Assembly (NCBI GenBank): GCA_964017065.1
Contig: OZ024791.1
Location: 2,179,410-2,243,409, forward strand
Length of the DNA: 64,000 bases
Origin: Haliclona indistincta
Lineage: Eukaryota > Porifera > Demospongiae > Haplosclerida > Chalinidae
Reading direction: 5' to 3'
The stretch's first letter is position 1, and each line of letters begins with the position of its first letter. The translations under genes were made by a program, and so were the position numbers. Of the stretch, positions 42,765 through 53,987 are shown piece by piece. Under the pieces are notes generated by a model. The model worked only from the letters and a program-made list of their open reading frames with translations, searched no databases and had not been told where the DNA came from.

Positions 42765-43234
42765 CAGCATTGACCGACCATATTGCCTGTTGTTTCTTTG
42801 TGTACAGAATCTTGTGCTATGTGTTGGTTCGACCATCATATTATTATATTGCTTCTACACATGTACTCTATCATCGTGTAACCAATTCATACTCAGAACA
42901 GAATATTTTTCTTAACAAAACTGTCAAGAATATATTTTTTTGTTACCAACTTGACACCAAATAACATGACCTTGAAAGTACATACAGGTGGGAAAGAGAC
43001 AACTGACTAGTAGAATGTGCGAAAACTAATTTTCACACATGAGTAGCCGCCATCTTAATTCGAGGTCATTCCTACATATCATTGCCGACCGGCAATGATA
43101 ATACGGCTAACACAGATGCACACGAAATCAACTAAAATGACTTCTTTTTCATAGCTAGTGTAAAAGCATGCATTCCATTTAAAATTATGACAGTTGTGTT
43201 TTTGTCACTTTTCACTTCATTTATGAATGTGTAC
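42765..43234. other. 3' flank of Ig cassette 2
   Basis: Shared with cassettes 1, 3 and 4 (TTGACACCAAATAACATGACC). A 75-bp stretch near 43020-43105 (CATCTTAATTCGAGG, ATTGCCGACCGGCAATG) is private to this copy and contains a short palindrome. It reaches the end of the fibrinogen-like copy 5. No gene. Confidence 0.6.
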
Positions 43235-44196
43235 TTATTGGACCAAAATTTCAATATGATCCAGTGGAGTATCTGCGTTATGGGCTTTGCACACTCTCAG
43301 CTCAATATTCTCAGTGGTGGTCTCATTGAGTGTCTTGATGAACCATGGCATGTTGGGGTGAGTACAGCAGAGAGACTCAGCACCACACTGCTGCCCATCC
43401 CGGAGAGGGTCGTTCAAATAGATAATAATGGCACAGCAACTAGTTGCTCCTGATTCACAGTAGTAATCGGTACCAATGAATGGAGGAGCTATGATAGTAT
43501 TGTTTTGCTTGCATGGACAATCATAAATGTCATAGTGCATATTGTTATGATCATATAGTGCAGCAGCATATGTCCAGAGATGTTTGCGTGGAGCACTCCC
43601 ATATGTGATGGACACCCCATCAACATAGTTATCATCAATAGTGAGACTAGTGTTCATATTGTAGGAGCGAAATGCAGCTGGTACTGCATATTGGTATCCA
43701 CGAACCTGACCACACACACGAGAGTACTCAACTAGTGTGGGAAACATTATTCCATTACATCCTGGTGGACCAGTATTACCACAGTAGGACCTGTTGTTAA
43801 AGCTCCTCTGGTTCAGTCCCACTGGACAAGTGGCTCCAGCTTGTGCCATGTTAATGTAAGTCACTCTTGTCCAGCCTCCCTCTCCTCCACAGTTGGTCCC
43901 CTCCATGTCACAGTAGACCTGTATACAACTGAGCCATTAGCAATAGTGATATTGTAGTAGCCTGAGGAAGATGATGGATCAGCATTGTAGATGCATTTGC
44001 ATGAGGCAAAGAGTTGATTAGGAAGTTGTTGTTCAACTTGTTGTAGTGACTCTAACAGCTGCTCATCATCATTGAGAGGCTGACCACACTGTGAGGATAT
44101 CTTAGCAGGATAGACAGTTGGAGTGAACTCACTCACTGCACCACCTAGCAGCTGATGGTAGCAGAACACCAACAAGCCACACTTGGTCAGCGACAT
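43235..44196 (-). pseudogene. Fibrinogen-like gene (copy 5), frameshifted
   Basis: It starts MSLTKCGLLVFCYHQ. A two-base insertion (GTATACAG for GTACAG) after ANGSVV splits the frame: the first part ends in another frame and the second resumes with MEGTNCGGEGGWTRV and runs to ILVQ. It also lacks three codons before CKCIYNADP. The right part is otherwise complete, with variable segments AVPAAFRSYNMN, LYDHNNMHYDIY and KAHNADTP. It is the mirror counterpart of copies 3/4. Non-functional unless the insertion is an assembly error. Confidence 0.85.
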
Positions 44197-44263
44197 AGCT
44201 TCTTTAGTTTTGTTGTATAGAATAAAAGTTTGCAAAAACCTAACTTTTGCATAAACATGATTG

Positions 44264-44330
44264 GTTGTTCAGTCAGGTGTGTTGACACAAGACTCCTGCA
44301 TATGTCAACATACCCGACTGACTGACCAAT
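44264..44330. promoter_or_regulatory. Hairpin upstream of copy 5
   Basis: Same stem as at 26589-26653 (GTGTTGACA/TGTCAACA), with one mismatch, next to ATTGG (CCAAT on the gene strand). Confidence 0.45.
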
Positions 44331-44586
44331 CATGTCTATGCTCTACTGGTAAACAAGGATCTCTGGAAGAGTATGTAAACAGCAGTATGTAGTACAGTAT
44401 AATGATTCGAATTGTGTCATAATGTTTACATGTTAAGAGCTTGAAAATAACTTAAATAAGAGATCTTAACAAAAATAAAATTAGAACGAAGAAAGTTATG
44501 AATGTCTTGTTTTTTGTCGTCTCTTCCAGACACACAGCTCAGTAAACTGACAAGACGAACACTTCCATGATTCCTCAATATCTACA

Positions 44587-44728
44587 CCGTGAGCTGCTCA
44601 TCATCATTGAGAGGCTGACCACACTGTGAGGATATCTTAGCAGGATAGACAGTTGGAGTGAACTCACTCACTGCACCACCTAGCAGCTGATGATAGCAGA
44701 ACACCAACAAGACACACTTGAGCAGCAT
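44587..44728 (-). pseudogene. Isolated 5' piece of a fibrinogen-like gene (copy 5a)
   Basis: MLLKCVLLVFCYHQLLGG to NDDEQL, then the same break into unrelated sequence as at 26193-26420 (GTGTAGATATTGAGG). It is the mirror partner of copy 3a. Confidence 0.8.
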
Positions 44729-45466
44729 TCTCTTTGAGATGAAGTATCACGTACACACTACACACTGATATGTTTGTAGTACTGTGTACCTGTTTGTTTA
44801 CTCATTCTTGTTAGAGTCAACAATGAAAATGAAAATTTCGTCATAAAGTCACTTGCAACAAGGCTTCTGATCTGTGTTTACTGCAGTATCCAATGTACTT
44901 CACGGTGTTTAGTTAAGTACCCAGTTTCATACAATTTGGACTTGGGCCGCTAGGAATTCACCTCCTCTTCACCTAGCACTTGCTGTCATTCTGTCTATAG
45001 AAATTTAGCTATTAGGACCTTATAATGAGTGTGTGTCATTATTATTGAGTGTATTATTGTGTACATTTGTATCTGTGAAGTAATGTCCATGTCAAGTTTG
45101 TGTTATCATAGAGAAACTGTCGCAATGTTAGAGTGAGACAGTCTCATATTGCGTCTGAGTGTCATTCCACTCAGTCTGCTGGTATCGTGAAATGAGTGCC
45201 ATTTCTGAAGTATACAAAAATATGCAAATTTGAAAAGCAACGATGACGAAACAGCAAGAACTGAAACACTTGTGAGCTCAGCCCTATAAACTCAAAAGCG
45301 GCAAGCACAACCAATATATACCCGTGCAATGCAAAATGCAGTCAGAACATACATTCATCCTTCTCCAGCAGCCTCTCAACCAGTATGCTTGGTGTGGACA
45401 TGCAAGCAAGTTGTGCCTGGTACAGTATTTTTTAATCAGTGTTGTATCTTCTGCAGTGGATACTAC
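44729..45466. other. Mixed duplicated flanks
   Basis: Up to 44975 there is fairly private sequence. 44985-45210 is V-ATPase C 3' flank in direct orientation, and 45270-45460 is fibrinogen-gene 5' flank (direct, as at 20643). The latter is joined at about 45467 to V-ATPase C exon 3 by a deletion. No gene. Confidence 0.6.
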
Positions 45467-45558
45467 ATATCTCTCTCAAGAGTGTCCTTCTCTCTTCTCT
45501 CCAACTCAATAGCTTTTGCATCATACTCAAAATCACGAACATTGAACCTGAGAGAGAG

Positions 45559-45628
<70 letters not shown>

Positions 45629-46071
45629 GAGGAGGAAGGCTTGAGAGAGATTATAAGAAGAGAAAGGGAAAGTGCGAAAAAGTGATAACAGATTGACTTC
45701 AGCAAAATGCTAAGCTGTGCACATCAACTAGCCACACTCACCTTTTCTCTCTGGCTTTTCCTTTCTACTCATCCACTACTTTACGAAACACTGTCACAGT
45801 GAAAAGACAGTACTCGTTATCCTCGGAAATTTTTTAGATGAGCGTGGAACCACCATAGCAGTCAGCTGCTCGTAACAACTCAACCACTCCTTGTACTGGG
45901 TTCTGTAGAGGAGAATAAAATGGAGAGAAAGAGAGGAAAGAGAGAAAAGGAATATTTGGAAGGACATACCTTGGTATTACCACGTACCATAAGGGTATGT
46001 AGACATTCAGAATTTTGGACCACATCTTCAGCACTGATGATACCAGTGAGTGACTTAGTCATCAGATCCAC
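45467..46071 (-). pseudogene. V-ATPase subunit C, exons 1-3 of the fragment (cassette 3)
   Basis: 46071-45971 (DLMTKSLTGIISAEDVVQNSE), about 45907-45742 (YKEWLSCYEQLTAMV and VTVFRKVVDE) and about 45547-45467 (NVRDFEYDAKAIELERREKD). The last three exons are deleted. The shared frame breaks are present (LMVRGNTK; SSKKFPRI). A (GA)n tract at 45551-45622 is the polypyrimidine tract of the intron. Confidence 0.8.
45551..45622. repeat. (GA)n microsatellite in the V-ATPase C intron
   Basis: Adjacent to the exon-3 acceptor on the minus strand, interrupted by CGAG and TGGAGG. Confidence 0.95.
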
Positions 46072-46113
46072 CTACCTCTCTCGTGCTTTCCTTGCTTTCC
46101 CATGTCTACACAG

Positions 46114-47114
46114 AGGTCACCCTCTCACGTTCTGGATGAAGAACGACCGTCTACTTGTGAACCAAGTAAAAACAGCAGTTAACTTGGACGGATCGCTGAT
46201 CATCATCGAGGCTGAGATGCGTCATGAAGGAAAATACACTTGTTCTGTAGCTACACCTCAAGGAGTTGCCATGAGATCAGCAAAATTAAAAATAGTGGAA
46301 AGAAAAGGTACGCTGCAAGCACAGATAATTTTGCTATATATATGTCATGAGTGCATTGTGTTTGATGCACGGTCTATTAATTTTTTCTTGTTTCTAGAGC
46401 CTCCTTTCTTCAAGGTCCACCCACCAGGCACTACTCATGTGTTGGCAGGGCACCCAATGCAGCTGCACTGCACTCCAGGAGGCCCCACACCTATCAACAG
46501 AACATGGCTGTTCAATGGAAATGAGGTCAAGGGAGAGAGATACGTGTTTCTGAATGGTGGAAACACACTGGTAGTTGGTCAGTCCAACACTGACGATGCT
46601 GGGACATACACTTGCAAAGCAGCAAACATATATGGAGTGTCAGAGGCAATGGCAGAGGTCAAAGTGCACAGTAAGTACCAAACCTAAATTTCCCTCAGTC
46701 AGTATGTATTTTTACTTGCGGTTCTATAATTTATTTTCTGCAGTCAATCCGATTAACAGAACAGTTTCAATGCTCATTGGAGGCTCGACTCAGCTGACCT
46801 GTGCTCCATATCCAAACAGTCCTAGAGTAGTGTGGCTCAAGAACGGTGAACTGGTGATACCATCGTTCAGAATGCTGGCCGCAGCTAGATTCCTCTGGTT
46901 GTTTGGAGTCGGTCCAGGAGAGGAGGGAGACTATAGCTGTGTTACACCTGGAGGACATGTCATTGAGACCTACTACATTGATATACTGAGTTAGTATACT
47001 TAGTATACCATGCTAATACACAGCACTGAGTTAGTATACTAACAAGTTCTCATTGCATGTTGTCTGCCTCATTTTCTCTGTTTTCTGTTATCTTCTACTA
47101 TGCAAGCTTTTATT

Positions 47115-47182
<68 letters not shown>

Positions 47183-47460
47183 TCTCCAGTACCTCCTCGA
47201 ATCCTTCATTCCTCTTCAGTAGTCTTGCCTATCAGAGGATCCAATGCTAACCCCGACTGCACAGCTGCTGGCAGCCCAAGACCCACTATAACATGGTGGT
47301 TCGGGGACAAACTCCTCTCCCTCAGCAACAAATACAGTATCTTCTACAATGGAACTCTATCCAACAGACTATTCCTGATGATAACGGAGCTTGTTACTAC
47401 AAGGCAACAAACTTTGTTGGACGTGGTCAAGGGCGGAGCTTCTTGATAGTCTTGGAACCG
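46114..47460 (+). pseudogene. Four-exon Ig-domain gene, cassette 3 (best preserved)
   Basis: Exons 46114-46307, 46398-46670, 46744-46989 and 47190-47460. The first three are open with all Ig Cys and Trp residues (TFWMKND, GKYTCSVA; HCTPGG, TWLFNGN, TYTCKA; LTCAPY, VVWLKNG, DYSCVT). In exon 4 a four-base loss in GTLSVQQ shifts the frame, and the second Cys codon is changed to Tyr (TGC to TAC). The first domain lacks its N-terminal strand because upstream exons are absent; an intron acceptor (CTACACAG) precedes 46114, so the gene once continued to the left where V-ATPase C exons now lie. Confidence 0.85.
47114..47187. repeat. (CT)n tract before Ig exon 4
   Basis: It runs into the CCAG acceptor at 47189. 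Confidence 0.95.
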
Positions 47461-47865
47461 TGACAGCATTGACCGACCATATTGCCTGTTGTTTCTTTGT
47501 ATACAGAATCTTGTGCTATGTGTTGGTTCGACCATCATATTATTATATTGCTTCTACACATGTACATCACTTTATCATCGTGTAACCAATTCAGACTCAG
47601 AACAGAATATTTTTCTTAAAAAAACTGTCAAGAATATAATTTTTTGTTACAAACTTGACACCAAATAACATGACCTTGAAAGTACATACATGTACAGGTG
47701 GAAACATCAATGAGAGAAAACTGACTAGTACAATATGGCTAACACAGACGCACACGAATTCAACAGAAATGTTTGGTTACTAGCTAGTGTAAAAGCATGC
47801 ATTCCATTTAAAATTATGACAGTTGTGCTTTTGTCACTTTTCACTTAATAATTATGAATGTGTAC
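47461..47865. other. 3' flank of Ig cassette 3
   Basis: As at 42765-43234 but without the private 75-bp stretch. No gene. Confidence 0.6.
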
Positions 47866-48841
47866 TTACTGGACCAAAATTTCAATAAGATCCAGTGGAG
47901 TATCTGTCTTAAGGCCAGAATGCCCTCCTTTGCACAGCCTCAGCTCAATATTCTCAGTGGTGGTCTCATTGAGTGTCTTGATGAACCATGGCATGTTGGG
48001 ATGAGTACAGCAGAGAGACTCAGCACCACACTGCTGCCCATCCCAGAGAGGGTCATTCAAATAGATAATAGAGGTACAGCAAAAATTTGCTCCTGATTCA
48101 CAGTAGTAATCAGTACCAATGAATGGAGGAGCTATGATAGTATTGTTTTGCTTGCATGGACAATCAAAATAGTCATAGTGTATATTGTTATGATCATAGT
48201 GCAGCAGCATATGTCCAGAGATGTTTGCGTGGAGCACTCCCATATGTGATGGACACTCCATCAACATAGTTATCATCAATAGTGAGATTAGTGTTCACAT
48301 GGTAGGAGTAAAATGCAAGTGGTGTTCCATACTGGTATCCACGAACCTGACCACACACACGAGAGTACTCAACTAGTGTGGGGAACATTGCTCCATTACA
48401 TCCTAATGAACCACCATTACCACAGTAGGACTTGTTGTTAAAGCTCCTCTGGTTCAATCCCACTGGACAAATGGCTCCATCTTGTGTCATGTTAATGTAA
48501 GTCACTCTTGTCCAGCCTCCCTCTCCTCCACAGTTGGTCCCCTCCATGTCACAGTAGACCTGTACAACTGAGCCATTAGCAATAGTGATATTGTAGTAGC
48601 CTGAGGAAGATGATGGGTCAGCATTGTAGATGCATTTACATGAGGAATAGTGAGCAAAGAGTTGATTAGGAAGTTGTTGTTCAACTTGTTGTAGTGACTC
48701 TAACAGCTGCTCATCATCATTGAGAGGCTGACCACACTGTGTGGATATCTTAGCAAGATAGACAGTTGGAGTGAACTCACTCACTGCACCACCTAGCAGC
48801 TGATGGTAGCAGAACACCAACAAGACACACTTGAGCAGCAT
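47866..48841 (-). pseudogene. Fibrinogen-like gene (copy 6), frameshifted
   Basis: MLLKCVLLVFCYHQLLGG start at 48841. The frame is normal through DGVSITYGSAPRKH and LWTYAAAL. A two-base loss (GATCATAGTG for GATCATATAGTG) near 48196 then shifts it; the second part resumes with YDHNNIHYDYFDCPC and runs to ILVQ. YLAKISTQCGQ replaces YPAKISSQCGQ. Variable segments: GTPLAFYSYHVN, KGGHSGLKTDTP. It would be secreted if intact. Confidence 0.85.
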
Positions 48842-49500
48842 TCTCTTTGAGATGATGTATCACGTACACACTACACACTGATAAATCATGCATGCATAGA
48901 AACTGATCTGAAAGGATTGTTCCTACATGATGCATGAAGTGGGTTTACAAACAGACATACTGTTGTACATAGTATCCACTGCAGAAGATACAACACTGCA
49001 ATATACAACAAACTTGAAAAATACTGTACCATTCTTAGCCACAACCTGCTTGTCCACAGCAAGCATACTGGTTGAGAGGCTGATGGAGAAGGATGAATGT
49101 ATGTTCTGACAGCATTTTGCATTGCATGGGTATAGATTGGTTGTACTTGCCGCTTTTGAGTTCATAAGGCTGAGCTCACAAGTGTTTCAGTTCTTGTTGC
49201 TTCATCATCGTTACTTTTCAAACTTAGTCATGCATTGTGCACTTCAGAAATGGCACTCATTTCACGATACCAGCAGACTGAGTGAAATGACACTCAGACG
49301 CAATATGAGACTGTATCACTCTAACACTACGACAGTTATTCTATGATAACACAAACTTGACATGGACTTTACTTCTCAGATACAAAATTAATGTACACAA
49401 TAATACACTCAATAATAATGACACACACTCATCATAAGGTCCTAATAGCTAAATTTCTATAGACAGAATGACAGCAAGTGCTAGTATCAAGTTATGACGA
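48842..49500 (-). other. 5' flank of copy 6 and 3' flank of V-ATPase C cassette 4
   Basis: 48842-49165 is the inverse of 20643-20938. 49166-49500 is the ATPase 3' flank. The joint lies near TGAGCTCACAAGTG. No gene. Confidence 0.65.
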
Positions 49501-49589
49501 TCATCTCTCTAGTACATTTAGATTGACTTTGAAAAATACATATGGATGATAATCCTGTGTGCTTAACCCAAGACCAGGAACTTCAAACT

Positions 49590-49601
49590 ACGGAGAGAGA
49601 G

Positions 49602-49688
<87 letters not shown>
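49590..49688. repeat. (GA)n microsatellite, V-ATPase C intron
   Basis: About 95 bp, abutting the acceptor of the last exon. Confidence 0.95.
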
Positions 49689-49691
<3 letters not shown>

Positions 49692-50409
49692 ACACATGCA
49701 CATGACGAATAATAGTTCCTCTTGTACACATTGAATCAATAATGCATAAACAAAAATTTTAATGTGCACAAAAATGATGACGCAAAGAAGTTCCTGAATT
49801 ATGCTGTGACACAAAGATAGCGTATTGCTGGGTTACATTTACACAGCACAGTACAATCCACCGTGCTATAATTTTAGTGAGAACTCACATCAACTTCGCT
49901 GGCTACAAACTTGGAATCTAGGTAGCCGTACAGTTCCTTCAAAGTTTCCGACACCTTCTTATGAACCTTGCGATGAGGTCTAATCACAACTGACACAAAG
50001 TTAACCGGCAAACCATATCTAACGAGAGAGAGGAAGAGAAAGACAGAGATAGGTCGTAAACAAAGCAGAAATTAAAGTGAATACATAATGGTAAAACCGG
50101 GTAAAACACAGAAAAAAGAAAAAGCCAGCATGACAGAATCTTGTCAGCATTATCATGAGTTACCTTAACACTGATTCAGTGAATACTCTAAGAGCCTTGA
50201 GATGCAGCCATGCTGAGAACACCTGACTGAAGTTGACCTTCAACCAGTTCATTAGTGGACCCTGATAGAGGGGCAATGATAAGCTAAAAATAATAAGCAA
50301 TCCGTTAACTCACAAACTGTTTCTTCATATCTCTCTCAAGAGTGTCCTTCTCTCTTCTCTCCAACTCAATACCTTTTGCATCATACTCAAAATCACGAAC
50401 ATTGAACCT

Positions 50410-50415
50410 GAGAGA

Positions 50416-50505
<90 letters not shown>

Positions 50506-50560
50506 TGGAGGGAGGGAGACTAGAGAGAGGGAGGGAGGGAGAGAGATGGAGGAGGAGGAG
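50410..50560. repeat. (GA)n and GGAG-rich microsatellite, V-ATPase C intron
   Basis: Pure GA at first, then GGGAGGGAGA and GGAGGAGGA variants; it adjoins the exon-3 acceptor. Confidence 0.95.
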
Positions 50561-51057
50561 GAAGGGTAGAGAGAGAAAGGTGGAAAAGAGAGGGAGAGAT
50601 TTTAAAGAAGAGAAAAGGGAAAGAGAGAAAAAGTGATAACAGATTGACTTCAGCAAAATGCTAAGCTGTGCACATCAACTAGCTACACTCACCTTTTCTC
50701 TCTGGCTTTTCCTTTGTACTCATCCACTACTTTACGAAACACTGTCACAGTGAAAAGACCGTATTCGTTATCCTCGGTAAGTTTTTAGATGAGCGTGGAA
50801 CCACCATAGCAGTTAGCTGCTCGTAACAACTCAACCACTCCTTGTACTGGGTTCTGTATAGAGGAGAATAAAATGGAGAGAAAGAGTGAAAAGAGAGAAA
50901 AGGAAGATTTGGTACGATATACCTTGGTATTACCACGTACCATAAGGGTCTGTAGATATTCAGAATTTTGGACCACACTGACGATACCAGTGAGTGACTT
51001 GGTCATCAGATCCACCTACCTCTCTCATGCTTCCCTTGCCTTTCCATGTCCACACAG

Positions 51058-52096
51058 AGGTCACCCTCTCACGTTCTGGATGAAAAACGACCGTCTACTT
51101 GTGAACCAAGTAAAAACAGCAGTTAACTTGGACGGATCGCTGATCATCATCGAGGCTGAGATGCGTCATGAAGGAAAATACACTTGTTCTGTAGCTACAC
51201 CTCAAGGAGTTGCCATGAGATCAGCAAAATAGTGGAAAGAAAAGGTACGCTGCAAGCACAGATAATTTTGCTATACATATGTCATGCATTGTGTTTGATG
51301 TACGGTCTCTTTATTTTTATTTTTATTGTTTCTAGAGCCTCCTTTCTTCAAGGTCCACCCACCAGGCACTACTCATGTGTTGGCAGGGCGGCCAATACAG
51401 CTGCACTGCACTCCAGGAGGCCCCACACCTATCAACAGAACATGGCTGTTCAATGGAAATGTGCATGGTCAAGGGAGAGAGATACGTGTTTCTGAATGGT
51501 GGAAACACACTGGTAGTTGGTCAGTCCAACACTGACGATGCTGGGACATACACTTGCAAAGCAGCAAACATATATGGAGTGTCAGAGGCAATGGCAGAGG
51601 TCAAAGTGCACGGTAAGTACCAAACCTAAATTTCCCTCAGTCAATATCAGCCCGGTCCATATGTATTTTTACTTGCGGTTCTATAATTTATTTTTTGCAG
51701 TTCATCCGATTAACAGAACAGTGTCAATGCTCATTGGAGGCTCGACTCAGCTGACCTGTACTCCATATCCAAACAGTCCTAGAGTGGTGTGGCTCAAGAA
51801 TGGTGAACTGGTGATACCATCGTTCAGAATGCTGGCCGCAGCGAGATTCCTCTGGTTGTTTGGAGTCGGTCCAGGAGAGGAGGGAGACTATAGCGGTGTT
51901 ACACCAGGAGGACATGTCATTGAGACCTACTACATTGATATACTGAGTTAGTATACTATTATACTGAGTTAGTATACCATGCTAATACACAGCACTGAGT
52001 TAGTATACTAACAAGTTCTCATTGCATGTTGTCTGCCTCATTTTCTCTACTCTCTGTTAACTCCTACTATGCAACCTTTTATTTTTCCAATTTTTG

Positions 52097-52167
<71 letters not shown>

Positions 52168-52446
52168 GTACCTCCTCGAATCCTCCATTCCTCTTCAGTA
52201 GTCTTGCCTATCAGAGGATCCAATGCTAACCTCGACTGCACAGCTGCTGGCAGCCCAAGACCCACTATAACATGGTGGTTCGGGGACAAACTCCTCTCCC
52301 TCAGCAACAAATACAGTATCTTCTACAATGGAACACTATCAGTCCAACAGACTATTCCTGCTGATAACAGAGCTTATTACTGCAAGGCGACAAACTTTGT
52401 TGGACGTGGTCAAGGCCGGAGCTTCTTGATAGTCTTCGACCCGTGA
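51058..52446 (+). pseudogene. Four-exon Ig-domain gene, cassette 4
   Basis: Exons 51058-51244, 51336-51612, 51701-51946 and 52169-52446. Exon 1 lost seven bases near its end (SAK then TAG). Exon 2 gained four bases (GTGCAT after WLFNGN), so its two halves are in different frames. Exon 3 has Gly for the second Ig Cys (GDYSGVTPGG). Exon 4 is intact and ends FLIVFDP and TGA. Non-functional, with lesions different from the other cassettes. Confidence 0.85.
52101..52166. repeat. (CT)n tract before Ig exon 4
   Basis: Polypyrimidine tract of the third intron in cassette 4. Confidence 0.95.
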
Positions 52447-52799
52447 CAGCATTGACCGACCATATTGCCTGTTGTTTCTTTGTGTACAGAATCTTGTGCT
52501 ATGTGTTGGTTCGACCATCATATTATTATATTGCTTCTACACATGTACATCACTTTATCATCGTGCAACCAATTCAGACTCAGAACAGATTATTTTTCTT
52601 AAAAAAACTGTCAAGAATTATTATAATTATTTTACAAACTTGACACCAAATAACATGACCTTGAAAGTACATGGTAAGGTGGGAAAGAGATAACTGACTA
52701 GTAGAATACAGTTAACACACAGATGCACACGAAATCAACTAAAATGTTTAATTTTTTCTCAGATCATGCATTCTTTTCACTTAATTTATGAATGTGTAC
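52447..52799. other. 3' flank of Ig cassette 4
   Basis: As at 42765-43234; no gene. Confidence 0.6.
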
Positions 52800-53107
52800 T
52801 TATTGGACCAAAATTTCAATAAGATCCAGTGGAGTATCTGCGATGTGGTAAAAAAACAACTTTGCACAGTCTCAGCTCAATATTCTCAGTGGTGGTCTCA
52901 CTGAGTGTCTTGATGAACCACGGCATGCTGGGGTGAGTACAGCAGAGAGACTCACCACACTGCTGCCCATCCCAGAGAGGGTCGTTCAAATGGATAGTAA
53001 TGCCACTGCAGCAACTAGTTGCTCCTGATTCACAGTAGTAATCAGTACCAATGAATGGCGGAGCTATGATAGTTTTGTTTTGCTTGCATGGACAATCATA
53101 ATATCCA
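52800..53107 (-). pseudogene. Fibrinogen-like gene remnant (copy 7), cut by a fold-back
   Basis: Only the last third remains: YYDCPCKQNKT, FIGTDYYCESGA, DPLWDGQQC, LCCTHPSMPWF, ENIELRLC. A run of seven T near 52850 shifts the final frame (ADTPLDLIEILVQ is out of frame). It stops abruptly at the FB fold-back, and the N-terminal part is not found beyond it; instead an inverted piece of the same region follows at 53488-53600. Confidence 0.85.
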
Positions 53108-53486
53108 AAGAAAATTAAAAAGATTTCTATCGAAATCAAAAGGATGTAGGGTTGTGAAATCTACCACTGGTCAACAATGTAAACTAACAAGGAACAAGCA
53201 TGGAATGGTAACACGATTGACTTGCTAACAGACCATAGATCCCTACATCAGTGGCTGCTGTAGTTGACTATAGCTAGTTCAGTTTGTTGCTGTTGACTGA
53301 CACCTGACATGCATTCAGCTTGTGACAGCTTATGTACAGCCACTGATGTAGGGATCTATGGTCTGTTAGCAAGTCAATCGTGTTACCATTCCATGCTTGT
53401 TCCTTGTTAGTTTACATTGTTGACCAGTGGTAGATTTCACAACCCTACATCCTTTTGATTTCGATAGAAATCTTTTTAATTTTCTT
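53108..53486. mobile_element. FB fold-back, copy 5, perfect arms
   Basis: The two 150-bp arms are identical when inverted, by base-by-base reading. The palindrome continues outward beyond both ends into copies of the same fibrinogen-like gene (GGATATTATGATTG on both sides). Confidence 0.9.
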
Positions 53487-53487
53487 T

Positions 53488-53600
53488 GGATATTATGATT
53501 GTCCATGCAAGCAAAACAAAACTATCATAGCTCCGCCATTCATTGGTACTGATTACTACTGTGAATCAGGAACAACTAGTTGCTGTTCCTCTATTATCTA
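53488..53600 (+). pseudogene. Inverted duplicate of a fibrinogen-like gene segment
   Basis: It reads YYDCPCKQNKTIIAPPF, GTDYYCESGTTSCC, then SSIIYSS and stop. It shares the private changes CAAAACT and GCTCCGCC with copy 7 on the other side of the fold-back, so the two are arms of one event; after TAGTTGCTG they diverge. Confidence 0.85.
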
Positions 53601-53987
53601 TTCTAGCTAAAAATCTAGCTAAAAACAACGAAACTCGATTTTCACCGTTTCCAGGTTCGTCACTTTAGTAACGATTTCGAGCGATTTCTTTGCTACTGTA
53701 AGATGAGGCAACGCCAGAAAGCAGATCTAGGTGTCTTTGGACGTATAAAATTCATCACCAAGCGAAATACCAGCGTTTGAACGCTAATACATTGTATGTA
53801 GCCGCCATTGTGTTTTCTCGTTCATCCCTACATAGGGAGTCACTACCATGCCTCCCTATTATCAGGAAAAAATACTTGTTCACAAGACAATGGATTCTTA
53901 CAAACATTTCAGTTTTAATTAATCTTTCACTACTAACTCAGTCACTCTTGATGTAAAATAGCACTCAGTATGAATGTGTATCAATAA
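53601..53987. mobile_element. Terminal part of an X element, then 3' flank of copy 8
   Basis: About 53630-53855 is the hairpin end of X (reversed; AGGGAGTCAC/ATGCCTCCCT, stem partly lost). About 500 bp of X between here and FB is replaced by the gene segment at 53488-53600. After 53860 comes the AT-rich 3' flank of copy 8. Confidence 0.75.

Larger units (their letters stand above)
49501..51015 (-). pseudogene. V-ATPase subunit C, six 3' exons (cassette 4, most complete)
   Basis: In gene order: 51015-50923 (DLMTKSLTGIVS, two codon pairs lost, VVQNSEYLQTLMV), 50853-50693 (TQYKEWLSCYEQLTAMVVPR, EYGLFTVTVFRKVVDEYKGK), 50407-50314 (FNVRDFEYDAKAIELERR to KKQF), 50261-50164 ([20 protein letters not shown]), 50018-49889 (YGLPVNFVSVVIRPHRKVHK) and 49587-49501 (FEVPGLGLSTQDYHPYVFF, stop). 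All borders are GT/AG. The order matches the C-terminal half of eukaryotic V1 subunit C. Two breaks remain: exon 1 ends in RGNTK while VVIPR in the next frame fits the family, and within exon 2 SSKNLP and DNEYGLF lie in different frames. The 5' half of the gene is absent. Confidence 0.85.
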
